Shown here: piece after piece, positions 21,682 through 29,985 of the stretch
Numbering within the stretch: the stretch's first letter is position 1
Layout of the letters: each line of letters starts with the position of its first letter
NCBI GenBank assembly: GCA_965652565.1
Contig: CBFGWL010000025.1
Location: 1-33,556, forward strand
Direction: 5' to 3'
Origin: RSA11 sp965652565
GTDB taxonomy: Bacteria; Actinomycetota; Thermoleophilia; Solirubrobacterales; 70-9
DNA: 33,556 bases
Made by a program: the position numbers and the translations under genes
Notes under the pieces: model-generated
Database searches by the model: none
Told to the model about the DNA's origin: nothing
What the model saw: only the letters and a program-made list of their open reading frames with translations

Positions 21682-22926
21682 CTACTCATCGAGGGCGCGC
21701 TCCCGGGCCCTGCCGCGCGCGGCGCGGATCACGAAGAACGCGAGCGCCGCGATCAGGGCGAGGGGCAGGAGCACGGCCCCGGCGATCAGGGCGACCCCCG
21801 CGGCGACCGTGAGCACGCGGCCCGCGTCCTCGAGCGCCTCCCCGATCGACCAGTCGCCCTCCCGGGCGCCGTCGGAGGTGATCTGGAGCATCACCTGCGA
21901 CTGCTGGGCGCGATGCCGCACCTTCCCGAAGTCGGCCTTCGCGCGGGCGAGAGCGCGGTTGACATCGGCCAGGCGCTCCTTCAGATCATCGAGCTCGTCC
22001 GGGTCGGTGGCCGCCTCGATCTGGTTCAAGAGGCTGCGGCGCTCGGCGCGCAGGTCGCGGACCCGGTCCTGGGCGTCGAGGAAGGGGGCCGTGATGTCGG
22101 TCGAGCCCTCGCTGAAGGAGCGCACGTCCGCCAGGTCGGAGAGCTCGTCCAGCGCCGCGTCGAGGTTGCGGGTCGGGATCTGCAGCTGAAGCAGCGCGGA
22201 TGAACGGGTCTCGTTTCCGGTGACCCGCGAGTTCAGGACGATCCCGTCATGTGCCTCGACGACGCCGATCGCGCGGTTGGCGACGTCCTGGACCTCGTCC
22301 GCCGGGGCGGCGAGCTCGAGTTGGGCGTCTCGCTCGACCTTGCGCTCCTCGGCTCCCGCGGCGTTCCCCGGCTGCGCCCCGGGGCGAGCGTCCAGCCCGG
22401 GGGCGTCGCCCTCGATGCTCGTGGCCGGTTCCGCCGTCCCGGGTGCGGCCTCGCGCGCGTCCGGCGCGCGGGCAGCATCACCTCCGCCGACGGGCTCCAC
22501 GGTCTCCGTCACGGCCGTATCAACCGCGTCGTCGTCGCCGCCGTTGGGCGACAGCACCACGGCGGATCCCACGACGAGCACCGCCAGGCACGCGGCCGCA
22601 GCGGCGGGCGCCCAGGGTGCGTTCAGCTGCACGCCGAGGCGCCGCCGCTTACGGCCGCCGGCCCGCTCGGCCGCGTGGTGGCCCACGCCCGGCTTGCGCT
22701 GGCGATCGAAGCCGCTCGCCGCCCAGCGATCAAGCCGGGCGGCGAACGTCTCGTCGGGCTCGGGGCGCTCGGCGCGCAGGTCGGAGACCAGGTCCGCGAG
22801 CCCCTCCATCTCCTCGGGCACCGGCTCGCCCGCCAGCGCAGCATCGAGCGCTTCGAGCTCCTCCTGGACGCCCTCGGGCAGCGGGCGCTCGTCGCGCTCG
22901 CGCATGATCAGGTCACGCAGCCTCAT
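21682..22926 (-). CDS. DUF4349 domain membrane protein, putative anti-sigma factor
   Basis: 414 residues. The N-terminal 100 residues are acidic then basic and cytosolic (LRDLIMRERDERPLPEGVQEELEALD). A transmembrane helix lies at about 105-126, then an Asp/Ala/Pro-rich linker to about 205. The DUF4349 domain follows (VERDAQLELAAPADEVQDVANRAIGVVEAHDGIV, LQLQIPTRNLDAALDELSDL), with a coiled coil at about 285-340, a second helix pair at about 375-402, and an Arg-rich tail. Its start overlaps the ECF sigma gene by 14 bases, the arrangement of sigma/anti-sigma pairs, and the cytosolic head could bind the sigma. No zinc anti-sigma HxxxCxxC motif is present, so regulation would be non-classical. The outer DUF4349 domain is a plausible envelope sensor. 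Confidence 0.78.
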   Translation of the reverse strand: MRLRDLIMRERDERPLPEGVQEELEALDAALAGEPVPEEMEGLADLVSDLRAERPEPDETFAARLDRWAASGFDRQRKPGVGHHAAERAGGRKRRRLGVQLNAPWAPAAAAACLAVLVVGSAVVLSPNGGDDDAVDTAVTETVEPVGGGDAARAPDAREAAPGTAEPATSIEGDAPGLDARPGAQPGNAAGAEERKVERDAQLELAAPADEVQDVANRAIGVVEAHDGIVLNSRVTGNETRSSALLQLQIPTRNLDAALDELSDLADVRSFSEGSTDITAPFLDAQDRVRDLRAERRSLLNQIEAATDPDELDDLKERLADVNRALARAKADFGKVRHRAQQSQVMLQITSDGAREGDWSIGEALEDAGRVLTVAAGVALIAGAVLLPLALIAALAFFVIRAARGRARERALDE

Positions 22927-23446
22927 CGCAGGCCCTCCTCAGCTTCTCGATGGTGCGGTGGACGCGCATGGCGGCGGCCCGCTCGCCGACGGAGATCACG
23001 TTCGCGATCTCGGCGGTCGAGAGGCCGGCGAAGAACTTGAGTGCGACCAGCTCGCGCTCGCGAGCGCTGAGCGTCGCCATCGCCTCGCGAAGCGCGGCCC
23101 GGCGCAGGGCCACGTCGGCTTCCTCCTCCGGCGCCGGGGTCTCGGCTTCGGGCTCGGTGGCGAGCTCGGCGTGGCGCTGGCGGCGGCGTAGCTCGTCGAG
23201 CGCGGCGTTGCGCGCGATCCCGAACAACCAAGCCCGCCGGGATCCCCGCTTCGGGTCGTACGACTTGGCGCGCCGGTAAGCGCGCTCGAACGCAGTGGCG
23301 GTGACGTCCTCCGCGGCGACGCGGTCGCGCAGCAGGCTGGCGACGTAGGCGTACACGTCATCGCGGGAGGTGCGGTAGAGCTCCTCGAACTCCCGGGCGG
23401 CGGCCCTCGGGGCCGCGGACGCTGGGGCCGTCATCACGGATTGCAT
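22913..23446 (-). CDS. ECF RNA polymerase sigma factor
   Basis: 177-residue sigma-70 family, extracytoplasmic-function type. Region 2 (about residues 20-85) includes EFEELYRTSRDDVYAYVASLL, DRVAAEDVTATAFERAYRRA and WLFGIARNAALDELRRR. After an Ala/Glu-rich linker, region 4 has LSARERELVALKFFAGLSTAEIANVISVGERAAAMRVHRTIEKLR with a clear helix-turn-helix. Regions 1 and 3 are absent, as in all ECF factors. ATG 23446 gives the normal length; an inner ATG at 23434 and an upstream extension are possible. Its last 14 bases overlap the start of the DUF4349 gene, so the pair is translationally coupled. It is divergent from the Nudix gene. Its target promoters cannot be identified here. Confidence 0.9.
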   Translation of the reverse strand: MQSVMTAPASAAPRAAAREFEELYRTSRDDVYAYVASLLRDRVAAEDVTATAFERAYRRAKSYDPKRGSRRAWLFGIARNAALDELRRRQRHAELATEPEAETPAPEEEADVALRRAALREAMATLSARERELVALKFFAGLSTAEIANVISVGERAAAMRVHRTIEKLRRACDEAA

Positions 23447-23538
23447 GCCCCTACTACGGCGCGGCCGGCGAATCATCACATCCTCTCGTCGGCGGCGTGC
23501 GGGACGGCCCGTAGGGCGGATGCGCGAGGATTGGCCCG

Positions 23539-24243
23539 ATGGCCGATCTGCCCCCCGATGCCGCCGGTGCACGCAACCCCTTCGAGCCCGGCTTTACGCC
23601 GGCGCCCGCCCGCGCCGCCGCGACCCTGATCCTGCTGCGCCGCGGGGGCCGGCACTCCGACCGGGGGCTCGAGGTGCTGATGGCCAAGCGCAATCCCAGC
23701 GCTCGATTCATGCCCGCCGCCTGGGTCTTCCCGGGCGGCGCGCTCGACGCCGACGAGCTCATCCTGGGCGTCAAGGGGAGCGAGGTGGACGTCGAGGCCG
23801 ATGAGCTCGCGCACCGCGCCGCGGCGATCCGCGAGCTGCACGAGGAGGTGGGCATCGAGCTCCCGGACGACGCCGAGCTCGTCCTGTGGTCGCGCTGGAT
23901 CACGCCCGAGCCCGTCCCCATGCGCTTCGACACGCGGTTCTACGTCGCGCTCGCGCCCGCGCATTCGCGTCCTCGGCCCGATGGAGGGGAGATCGTGGAC
24001 GCCGCGTGGATGCGCCCGGGCGACGCGCTGGAGCGCGGCCGCTCCGGCGAGCTCAACCTCGTCATCCCGACGATCAAGCAGCTGGAGTCGCTGCTCCCGT
24101 TCGAGACCGCCGAGGAGGTGCTCGCGAGCGCGCGCGAGCGCGAGGTCGAGCCGATCATGCCGGTCGTCGTCCCGGCCAACGAGCCGCCGGGGTGGCGCAT
24201 GCTCATGCCCGGCGACGACGGCTACGAGCCCCCGCGCGTCTAG
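23539..24243 (+). CDS. Nudix hydrolase with an insertion inside the Nudix box (NUDT19-like)
   Basis: 234 residues. Nudix enzymes cleave nucleoside diphosphates linked to another group. The box should read GX5EX7REUXEEXGU. Here Gly67 and Glu73 fit the first part and RELHEEVGIEL (Arg98-Glu103) fits the second, but 24 residues separate Glu73 and Arg98 instead of seven, an insertion of about 17 (VKGSEVDVEADEL and flanks). NUDT19/RP2p-type CoA or acyl-CoA diphosphatases also carry an interrupted box, which suits the lipid-rich neighbourhood, though substrate is unproven. MAKRNPSARFMPAAWVFPGG is the typical lead-in. GAGGAT lies 7 bases before ATG with no ribosome-binding site. Convergent with the unknown gene at 24261. 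Confidence 0.85.
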   Translation: MADLPPDAAGARNPFEPGFTPAPARAAATLILLRRGGRHSDRGLEVLMAKRNPSARFMPAAWVFPGGALDADELILGVKGSEVDVEADELAHRAAAIRELHEEVGIELPDDAELVLWSRWITPEPVPMRFDTRFYVALAPAHSRPRPDGGEIVDAAWMRPGDALERGRSGELNLVIPTIKQLESLLPFETAEEVLASAREREVEPIMPVVVPANEPPGWRMLMPGDDGYEPPRV

Positions 24244-24260
24244 GCCCGTGGGCGGCGCCC

Positions 24261-24935
24261 TCAAACGTCCGGGAAGGGCGCCAGGCCGGCGTGCCAGGGG
24301 CCGGCCTCGTACGTGTGGACGCCGTGCTCGACCATCTCCCGGCGGACGCGCCTGAACAGCTCCCCGCCGGCGCGCAGAGCCTCCTCGTACTCCGCGCGAG
24401 AGCGCTCGCGCAGCCGCCAGAGGAAGTAGAGCTGGCGCTCGCCGACGCCGAAGTCGATGTCGGCGCTGATCTGAGCCACCCAGTCGAGGAACCCCGGGCT
24501 GAAGAGCTCGCGGAGAGCCACGGGGTCGTGGTCACGGGGCACCGTCGTCAGATAGCGCCGGTTGAAATCGATGCTCTCGAACTCCACGCGCCGGCGACTC
24601 GCGCGCTGCTCGATCACCTCGAGCCCCTCCACCGACTCGACGTTGAATGCCGGCATCACGTCGGCGAGGTCCGGCATGTGCGCCTTCATCAGCACCGCGC
24701 CCGGCAGGACGGCGCGGCTCAAAAAGCCACCTTCCTCGCGCTCGTCGGCATCGCAGGAGGCGCCGAAGAACCCGTCGTCGAGCTCGCCCGTGATGCGGTT
24801 GCTGCCGCCCGGGCAGAGCGCCGCCGGCGCCCCGCGCGGGTTGAGCCCGCCGACCGGCTCGTAACGGAGGCCGCGCGCGTCCGCCAGCTCGCGGACCGCT
24901 GCAGCCCACGCCTTCGCGTCGGAGCGCGCGCTCAA
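24261..24935 (-). CDS. conserved-looking protein of unknown function, coupled to SCP2 gene
   Basis: 224 residues, family not recognised. The N-terminal part (KAWAAAVRELADARGLRYEPVGG-like) resembles the start of DUF3137-like proteins, which compare cytosolic protein levels against membrane lipids only by name, so no function is implied. A middle block RRYLTTVPRDHDPVALRELFSPGFLDWVAQI and a Trp-rich end (LYFLWRLRERSRAEYEE, YEAGPWHAG) stand out. Two Cys are present (ALCPGG, ASCDAD). No signal peptide or membrane helix. The proposed start is TTG 24935, which overlaps the upstream TGA as TTGA, implying translational coupling with the SCP2-like gene and therefore with the mce operon. No other start nearby fits as well. 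Confidence 0.6.
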   Translation of the reverse strand: MSARSDAKAWAAAVRELADARGLRYEPVGGLNPRGAPAALCPGGSNRITGELDDGFFGASCDADEREEGGFLSRAVLPGAVLMKAHMPDLADVMPAFNVESVEGLEVIEQRASRRRVEFESIDFNRRYLTTVPRDHDPVALRELFSPGFLDWVAQISADIDFGVGERQLYFLWRLRERSRAEYEEALRAGGELFRRVRREMVEHGVHTYEAGPWHAGLAPFPDV

Positions 24936-25348
24936 ACCTCGGCCAGATCGGGACGGCCCTGCTCCGCGAGCTGGGCCTTGTAGCGGGGGAAGACGGGCTT
25001 GGCGAGGGGCACGAGGCGCAGGATCTTCGCGACCGGGCCGGCCGCCTTGATCTCCCCGCGCGCCAGCGCGACCGTCACGTTGACCTCGCCGAGCCAGAAC
25101 CTGTGAGCAACGTCGGCGTCCATCGTCATGGTCACCTCCGGCTCCATCTCGGTCTCGCCGAAGTCGACCTGGCTGTCCTGCCCCTCCTGCAGGCGCACGG
25201 TGACCACCGCGTCGGGGTTGCGGTACTCGTAGCGCACGATCGTGTCCGCGCGCCGGAACTTCGGACCGAGCTCCTCGTCGCTCGCGATGTCGCGCATGAG
25301 CTTGCCGAGCGTCGCGTAGACCTCGTCCGCGTCCTTGAAGTAACCCAC
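24932..25348 (-). CDS. SCP2 sterol-binding domain-like protein
   Basis: 138-residue soluble protein resembling the SCP2 lipid-carrier fold, which holds a hydrophobic ligand in a tunnel. The central strands DTIVRYEYRNPDAVVTVRLQEG and PEVTMTMDADVAHRFWLGEVNVTVALARGEIKAAGPVAKILRLVPLAKP match the usual pattern: a negatively charged substrate-binding loop, then MDADVAHRFWLG, then a low-complexity GxVAKI helix. It starts at GTG 25348 behind GGAG and lies 70 bases after the last mce gene. TAGGAT on the minus strand at 25382-25377 could be an internal promoter. The mce proteins deliver lipids across the envelope, and this protein could accept them inside, but this is inference from position. Confidence 0.75.
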   Translation of the reverse strand: MGYFKDADEVYATLGKLMRDIASDEELGPKFRRADTIVRYEYRNPDAVVTVRLQEGQDSQVDFGETEMEPEVTMTMDADVAHRFWLGEVNVTVALARGEIKAAGPVAKILRLVPLAKPVFPRYKAQLAEQGRPDLAEV

Positions 25349-25376
25349 TTCCTCTCCTTCCTCAGGGACCGCCCAC

Positions 25377-25382
25377 ATCCTA
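25377..25382 (-). promoter_or_regulatory. possible internal -10 box for the SCP2 gene
   Basis: The minus-strand hexamer TAGGAT lies 28 bases before the GTG start, with a GGAG ribosome site in between. No -35 box is clear. Confidence 0.3.
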
Positions 25383-25418
25383 TGGGCGCCGCCGCTCCCC
25401 TTCGCGGCTTCCCCCGGA

Positions 25419-27011
25419 TCAGGGGTCCGCGTAGAGGTTCGGCGCCCGGCCGCCGCCGAACTCGGCGGGGAAGTCGCCCTGGATGAAGCAGCCGGCGAAC
25501 GTGCCCCCGACCTTCGGGATGCCCGGCGGCTGGTTGCCCTCCCAGGCCTCCTCCTCGTCCGTCGGCTGCGGCAGCAGGCCGGTGGGGTCGGTCACGAAGT
25601 CCAGGTTCTTGCAGTCGAAGTTCGGGAAGATCCCGCGCGACGCCATCTCGGGGATCGCCAGGTAGTCCGGCGACGGGTAGGCGTTGCCGCGGTTCTGCGG
25701 CAGGCGCGTGCCCCAGATCGACAGCGCCTCGGCCTGCAGGTAGGCGAGCTGCTTGAGGTAGTGGCGCGCGGACGGCTGGCCCTGCTGGTACGGGAGGCTG
25801 GCGGAGAGCGCCACGCCCGGAGTCGCCAGGAAGTCGGTCACGGTGGTGCGGTACGCGGTCAAGAAGCGCGTCGCCGGGTTGAGGTTCGCGAGGAACGGGT
25901 CGAGCGCGTCGAGGGTCGGGCGCAGGCCCTCATCCCCGAGGAACCGCCGGAGGGCAGGCAGCCCGTCCTTGCCCGCGACGATCAACGGATCGAGATCGCG
26001 GAACAGCTTCTCGAGGTGAGGCGAGAGCTCGCGAACGCTGCGCAGCGTCGGCGAGATGTCCTTGGCGACCGGCAAGAGATCACGCACCAGGGGCCGCGTG
26101 TCCGCCTGGAACTCGTCGAGCCGGGTGAGCGTGCTGCGCGTCTCACGCTGGAACGTCGGCAGGATCTCGATCGCCTCGGCGAGCGCGCGGTCGGCGTCGG
26201 CGAGCGCCCCGAAGGTGCCGCGCGCGCCGCGGATCGCGCCGGCGAGCTCCTGGTCGCGCTCGGACAGCGCGCTGAACACGGTGCCGGTGTCGCGGACCAG
26301 GCCCTGCAGCGACTCGCGCTCGCGCTTGAGCGACTCGACGACCTCCGCCGCGTCGGTGACGAACGGGCCGAGGTTGCCGAGCGCGTCGTTCAGGTCGAGC
26401 CCGCGGTCCTGGATCGCCACCGCAGCGTTCGCCTGCCACCGCTGGAACGCGGCCCGCGTCTCCTCGTCGAGCGCGTTGAAGATCTCGTCGATCTGGGTCG
26501 CGTTCTCGGTGTTGGCGATCGCCAGCTCGCCGCCCTCGGGGATCGGTTCGACCGCGTCTGCCTGCGCGTCGCTCGTGTTCGCGTTCGCTCCGAGCGAGAC
26601 GGGCGCCGGGTCCTCTCCCGCGCGCGGCTTGCGGCCGGGCGCGAGCTCCACGTAGGTCTCGCCCAACAGCGTCTTCTGGCGCAGGATCGCCCGTGCATCG
26701 GAGGAGATCGGCGCGAACTCCGGCTGGATCTCGAGCACCGCCGCGGTCGTGTCGTTGCCGTCGACGCGCTTGTCCGGCGGGGCCAGCTCGATCTCCTTGA
26801 CCTTGCCGACCGAGACGCCGCCGATCCGCACGTCGGACTCGACGGCGAGCTGGGTCGCCTCGGGGAAGTAGGCGGTGATCCGGTAGCTCTCCGGCTTGAG
26901 CGGGACCGGCCCGCCGAAGGCGATCCAGAGGAACAGGATCAGGCCGAAGCACGAGAGCGTGAAGCCCGCGGCGACGAGGATGCGACCGAGTGAGGGGGCT
27001 TGCTTCTGCAT
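25419..27011 (-). CDS. MCE-family protein, sixth subunit position (MceF-like)
   Basis: 530 residues. An N-terminal membrane anchor (about residues 10-32, LVAAGFTLSCFGLILFLWIAFGG) is followed by the MCE/MlaD beta-barrel domain: ITAYFPEATQLAVESDVRIGGVSVGKVKEIELAPP, ending LRQKTLLGETYVELAPG at about residue 130. Then comes a long helical region (about 150-390) rich in heptad-like Leu/Ala/Arg and a C-terminal domain with YLQAEALSIWGTRLPQNRGNAYPSPDYL. In mce systems six different subunits form a heteromeric tube carrying lipids from the outer envelope to the permease. The ATG overlaps the upstream stop by one base (TGATG). It is the last mce gene of the operon, 70 bases before the SCP2-like gene. 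Confidence 0.9.
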   Translation of the reverse strand: MQKQAPSLGRILVAAGFTLSCFGLILFLWIAFGGPVPLKPESYRITAYFPEATQLAVESDVRIGGVSVGKVKEIELAPPDKRVDGNDTTAAVLEIQPEFAPISSDARAILRQKTLLGETYVELAPGRKPRAGEDPAPVSLGANANTSDAQADAVEPIPEGGELAIANTENATQIDEIFNALDEETRAAFQRWQANAAVAIQDRGLDLNDALGNLGPFVTDAAEVVESLKRERESLQGLVRDTGTVFSALSERDQELAGAIRGARGTFGALADADRALAEAIEILPTFQRETRSTLTRLDEFQADTRPLVRDLLPVAKDISPTLRSVRELSPHLEKLFRDLDPLIVAGKDGLPALRRFLGDEGLRPTLDALDPFLANLNPATRFLTAYRTTVTDFLATPGVALSASLPYQQGQPSARHYLKQLAYLQAEALSIWGTRLPQNRGNAYPSPDYLAIPEMASRGIFPNFDCKNLDFVTDPTGLLPQPTDEEEAWEGNQPPGIPKVGGTFAGCFIQGDFPAEFGGGRAPNLYADP

Positions 27012-28336
27012 CAGCCGCAGGGTGCTCCTGGCTCGAACAACGGGGCGAGGCCGGTGACGATGCCGGCGACGAGGGCGCCGCCCGGGCTGCCGTACAGCAG
27101 GTTCACGATGTTCTGGCAGCTCGCGGTGAAATAGATACGCCGGTAGAGGCCGTTGCCGTCCTGGGCACCGAACACGCTCGTGCCGTTGTGGCCCGCCCAG
27201 GCGCCCCAGTAGAGGTAGCCCTCGTCGCGGCCCAGGGTGCCCGGCGCCTCGGCGCCGCGCGGGTTGTAGGCCGCCATGTTCCCGAGGCGGTTGAGCTGCT
27301 CGCCGATCACGGTCAGCCGCGGCGCGGCCTTGCTGAAGCGCTTCGCCGCCGTGCGCAGGTCGGGCGTCACCGGGCGCGCGGCGCGCACGAACGGCCGGAT
27401 CTGCTCGCGCAGCGCCGGCGTGACGCCACGCGCCAGGCTGCGCGTCGCGCTCGTCAGGTCGGTGAGGTTCCGTGCGAACGGCCGCAGCTCCTGGAACGCC
27501 GGACCGAGCTCGTCGCCCAGTCCGCGGGCCGAGGTCAGCGCCAGCTTCGTCTCACGCAGGGCCTCCGGCAGCAGCTGAGCGGTGCGCTCCAGGTCAGGGC
27601 TCTGCTCGGCGATGGCGCCTAGCGAGACACTCGAAGCGGAGACGAAGCGGCGGATGTCCCGCTCCTGGCGGCCGACCGCGGCGGTCAGGCGGTTCAGGTT
27701 GTGCACGAGGCGCGCCAGGTTTTCGTCGCGCTTGGCGACCTCGGTCTGCAGGCGCTCCAGATCCCGGTTGATCGGACCCAGGCTGCCGAGCAGCTCGCCG
27801 AGCTCCTTGCTGCGTCCCTTGAGGCCCTCACCGGCGCCGGTGAGCAGCAGGCGCAGGTACGCCCGGTTGTCGGCGTCCAGCTGGGCGAGGATCTCATCGA
27901 GGTTGACGTCGGGCGCCGTGTTCGCCATCGGGATCACGTCGCCCTCCTCGTACTCCCCAGCCGCCTGCGTGCCGGGATCGAGCTGGAAGAACATGTCCTT
28001 GAGGCCGGTCATCGGCCGCAGCAGGACCGTCGCGTCCCGGTAGATGGGCAGGTACTCGCGGTCGATCGCGAACGTCACGACCGCGCGCCCGTCCTCGAGC
28101 TCGACCTTCTGCACATCGCCCACGCGCACGCCGGCGACGCGGATGGTCTGGCCCTGACCGGGGACGACGGCCTGCGCGGTCTCGAACTCCGCCTTGAGCT
28201 CGAACGGCCGCTCCTCGAGCACCGGGATCCGCAGACGCTGGTTCTGGACGATGTACAGGCTGACCGCGGCCGCGATCACGATCATCACGGTCACCGCGAT
28301 GAAGTTGCGCAGGTTCTTGCGGATCGCGTTGATCAT
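27011..28336 (-). CDS. MCE-family protein, fifth subunit position (MceE-like)
   Basis: 441 residues, the shortest of the set. Anchor helix FIAVTVMIVIAAAVSLYIV at about residues 12-30. The MCE domain runs from FELKAEFETAQAVVPGQGQTIRVAGVRVGDVQKVEL to RPMTGLKDMFFQLDPG (about residues 45-115). A helical region follows, and the end reads ASCQNIVNLLYGSPGG with one Cys near the terminus (PGAPCG). MceE proteins of mycobacteria are often lipoproteins, but no lipobox Cys is seen in this N-terminus. Its ATG overlaps the upstream stop as ATGA (28333-28336), so it is coupled to the fourth subunit. Confidence 0.9.
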   Translation of the reverse strand: MINAIRKNLRNFIAVTVMIVIAAAVSLYIVQNQRLRIPVLEERPFELKAEFETAQAVVPGQGQTIRVAGVRVGDVQKVELEDGRAVVTFAIDREYLPIYRDATVLLRPMTGLKDMFFQLDPGTQAAGEYEEGDVIPMANTAPDVNLDEILAQLDADNRAYLRLLLTGAGEGLKGRSKELGELLGSLGPINRDLERLQTEVAKRDENLARLVHNLNRLTAAVGRQERDIRRFVSASSVSLGAIAEQSPDLERTAQLLPEALRETKLALTSARGLGDELGPAFQELRPFARNLTDLTSATRSLARGVTPALREQIRPFVRAARPVTPDLRTAAKRFSKAAPRLTVIGEQLNRLGNMAAYNPRGAEAPGTLGRDEGYLYWGAWAGHNGTSVFGAQDGNGLYRRIYFTASCQNIVNLLYGSPGGALVAGIVTGLAPLFEPGAPCG

Positions 28337-29985
28337 CGGGCCAGTTCCTCGATGCGCTCGAGCGCGTTGCGCAGGCCGAAGGCGTCGGCGAGCAGTTCGT
28401 TCAGATCGCCGAGCGCGTTGTTATGCAGGCGCTTGGCGCGCGGCCGCTGCCCGTTGCGGTCGAGCAGCGTGGTGGCGCGCTCGAGTCGGTTCCCGACCGA
28501 TTTGGCGAGATCCACGAGCTCGTTGTCCGGCTCGACGGGCTCGAGCGCCTTGGCACGCTGGGTCTGCGGCGGATCGGCCGGGGTGCCGGCGTTCAGGTTC
28601 GGCGGATCGTTGGTCTCACACGCCACGTCCGGGCGGAACGGAGTCTTCGCCGAGGACTCGATCGCCGGGAGGCCGCCCAGGATCGGCAGCGGCGTCATGC
28701 CCACCGCGTCGACCTGCTGGCCGTCCTGTCGAATGCTGTCGGGCAGCACCACCGTGTTGAGGCCGCCGCCCGCCTGCACGCGGATGTAGAAGCCGTTGCC
28801 GTCGCCCGAACGGCTCTCGCCCGAGAGCCCGACGAGGCTGTAGCCGAGCTCCTCGAAGACCTTCCCGGTGGCGGGGGTCCAGGGGTCGTTCACGGTCATG
28901 TTCGACCAGGGGATGATCACCTCGTTGAAGCAGCTCGCCAGCGCGCGCGACTGCTTCATGAAGGGGATGGTTCGCTTGGTCAGGCTGGCGAGCGCCGGGA
29001 TCGTGGGCCGTAGATCCGCGGTCAGGCCCCGCAGCTCGTCCTTCGAGACCAGGCCGCGGACCTGGCGCAGCAGCGGCATCGCCTCGTCGATGGTCTCGGG
29101 CGTCTCACGCACGCCCGGCAGCGCCTCGCGCGCGAACGCCCGCAGCGAGGGGAAGGACGCGTTCAGGCTGGCGAAGGCGGGCCGCCCCTCCTCGATCACC
29201 TCCGGCAGCTCGGCGACACCCTCGCGGAGCGGCTCGTCCTGGGCGGCGAGAGCCTCGGTGACGATCCGCAGGTTGGTCACGGTGTCTTGAAGCGCGGGGC
29301 CTTCGGCCGCGAGCGCCTCGACCGTGGAATCGAGGTTGACGATCAGATCGGAGAGGTCGTGCGGCTCGGTGCCGAGCAGCGCCTCGTTGACCTCGGACGA
29401 GTAGCGGAAGGCCCCGGGCGAGCTGCGGTACAGCTCGCGGAACCCCTTGGCTCCACCGTGCTTGGTGAGCGCGTTCCCGAACTCCTTGAGGAGGGTCTGC
29501 AGGTCGCGGCGAACGTCGGCCTGGAGGGTCGTGAGCACCTGGTCGAGCTGCACCGCGACCTGGGTCTGCGACGCGGGGAACACGTACCCGTCCTCCGCCT
29601 CGGGCGCGTTCGGGCTGCCCGGCTTCAGATCGACGAAGAGGTTGCCCTCGAGGAACAGCCGCGGCCGCAGTTTCATCGTCGCGTCGGTGCGCAGGGGCAG
29701 AGCGTCCTCGTCGAGCTCCATCGTGACGAGTGCGCCCTCCTGCCCCACGCCGTCCTCGGAGGCGACGTGCTCGACCTTCGTCACCTCGCCGACGTTCACG
29801 CCCGCGATGCGCACCGGCGAGGAGGTGCGGATGTTGCTGGCCGACTTGAAGACGGCGTGCACCGTGTACTTGGAGCCCCACGGGAGCTCCTTGCTGAACG
29901 CGAGGTAGGACGCGATCGCGACGAGGATCACCGCGATCAACCCGACCATCGCGTTCGGCAGCCGCTGTCGGCGCTGGCTTCTCAC
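28333..29985 (-). CDS. MCE-family protein, fourth subunit position (MceD-like)
   Basis: 550 residues. Anchor helix AMVGLIAVILVAIASYLAF at about residues 12-31. MCE domain YTVHAVFKSASNIRTSSPVRIAGVNVGEVTKVEHV to LRPRLFLEGNLFVDLKPGSP. Long helical middle (LNASFPSLRAFAREALPGVRETPETIDEAMPLL, KDELRGLTADLRPTIPALASLTKRTIPFMKQ) and a C-terminal domain with FYIRVQAGGGLNTVVLP and a Cys (FRPDVACE). The last part is a coiled coil of about 80 residues, a feature not obvious in the neighbours. GTG 29985 is preferred because GTGA overlaps the upstream stop exactly; the upstream extension is basic and Gly/Ala rich and unlikely. Confidence 0.9.
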   Translation of the reverse strand: MRSQRRQRLPNAMVGLIAVILVAIASYLAFSKELPWGSKYTVHAVFKSASNIRTSSPVRIAGVNVGEVTKVEHVASEDGVGQEGALVTMELDEDALPLRTDATMKLRPRLFLEGNLFVDLKPGSPNAPEAEDGYVFPASQTQVAVQLDQVLTTLQADVRRDLQTLLKEFGNALTKHGGAKGFRELYRSSPGAFRYSSEVNEALLGTEPHDLSDLIVNLDSTVEALAAEGPALQDTVTNLRIVTEALAAQDEPLREGVAELPEVIEEGRPAFASLNASFPSLRAFAREALPGVRETPETIDEAMPLLRQVRGLVSKDELRGLTADLRPTIPALASLTKRTIPFMKQSRALASCFNEVIIPWSNMTVNDPWTPATGKVFEELGYSLVGLSGESRSGDGNGFYIRVQAGGGLNTVVLPDSIRQDGQQVDAVGMTPLPILGGLPAIESSAKTPFRPDVACETNDPPNLNAGTPADPPQTQRAKALEPVEPDNELVDLAKSVGNRLERATTLLDRNGQRPRAKRLHNNALGDLNELLADAFGLRNALERIEELAR

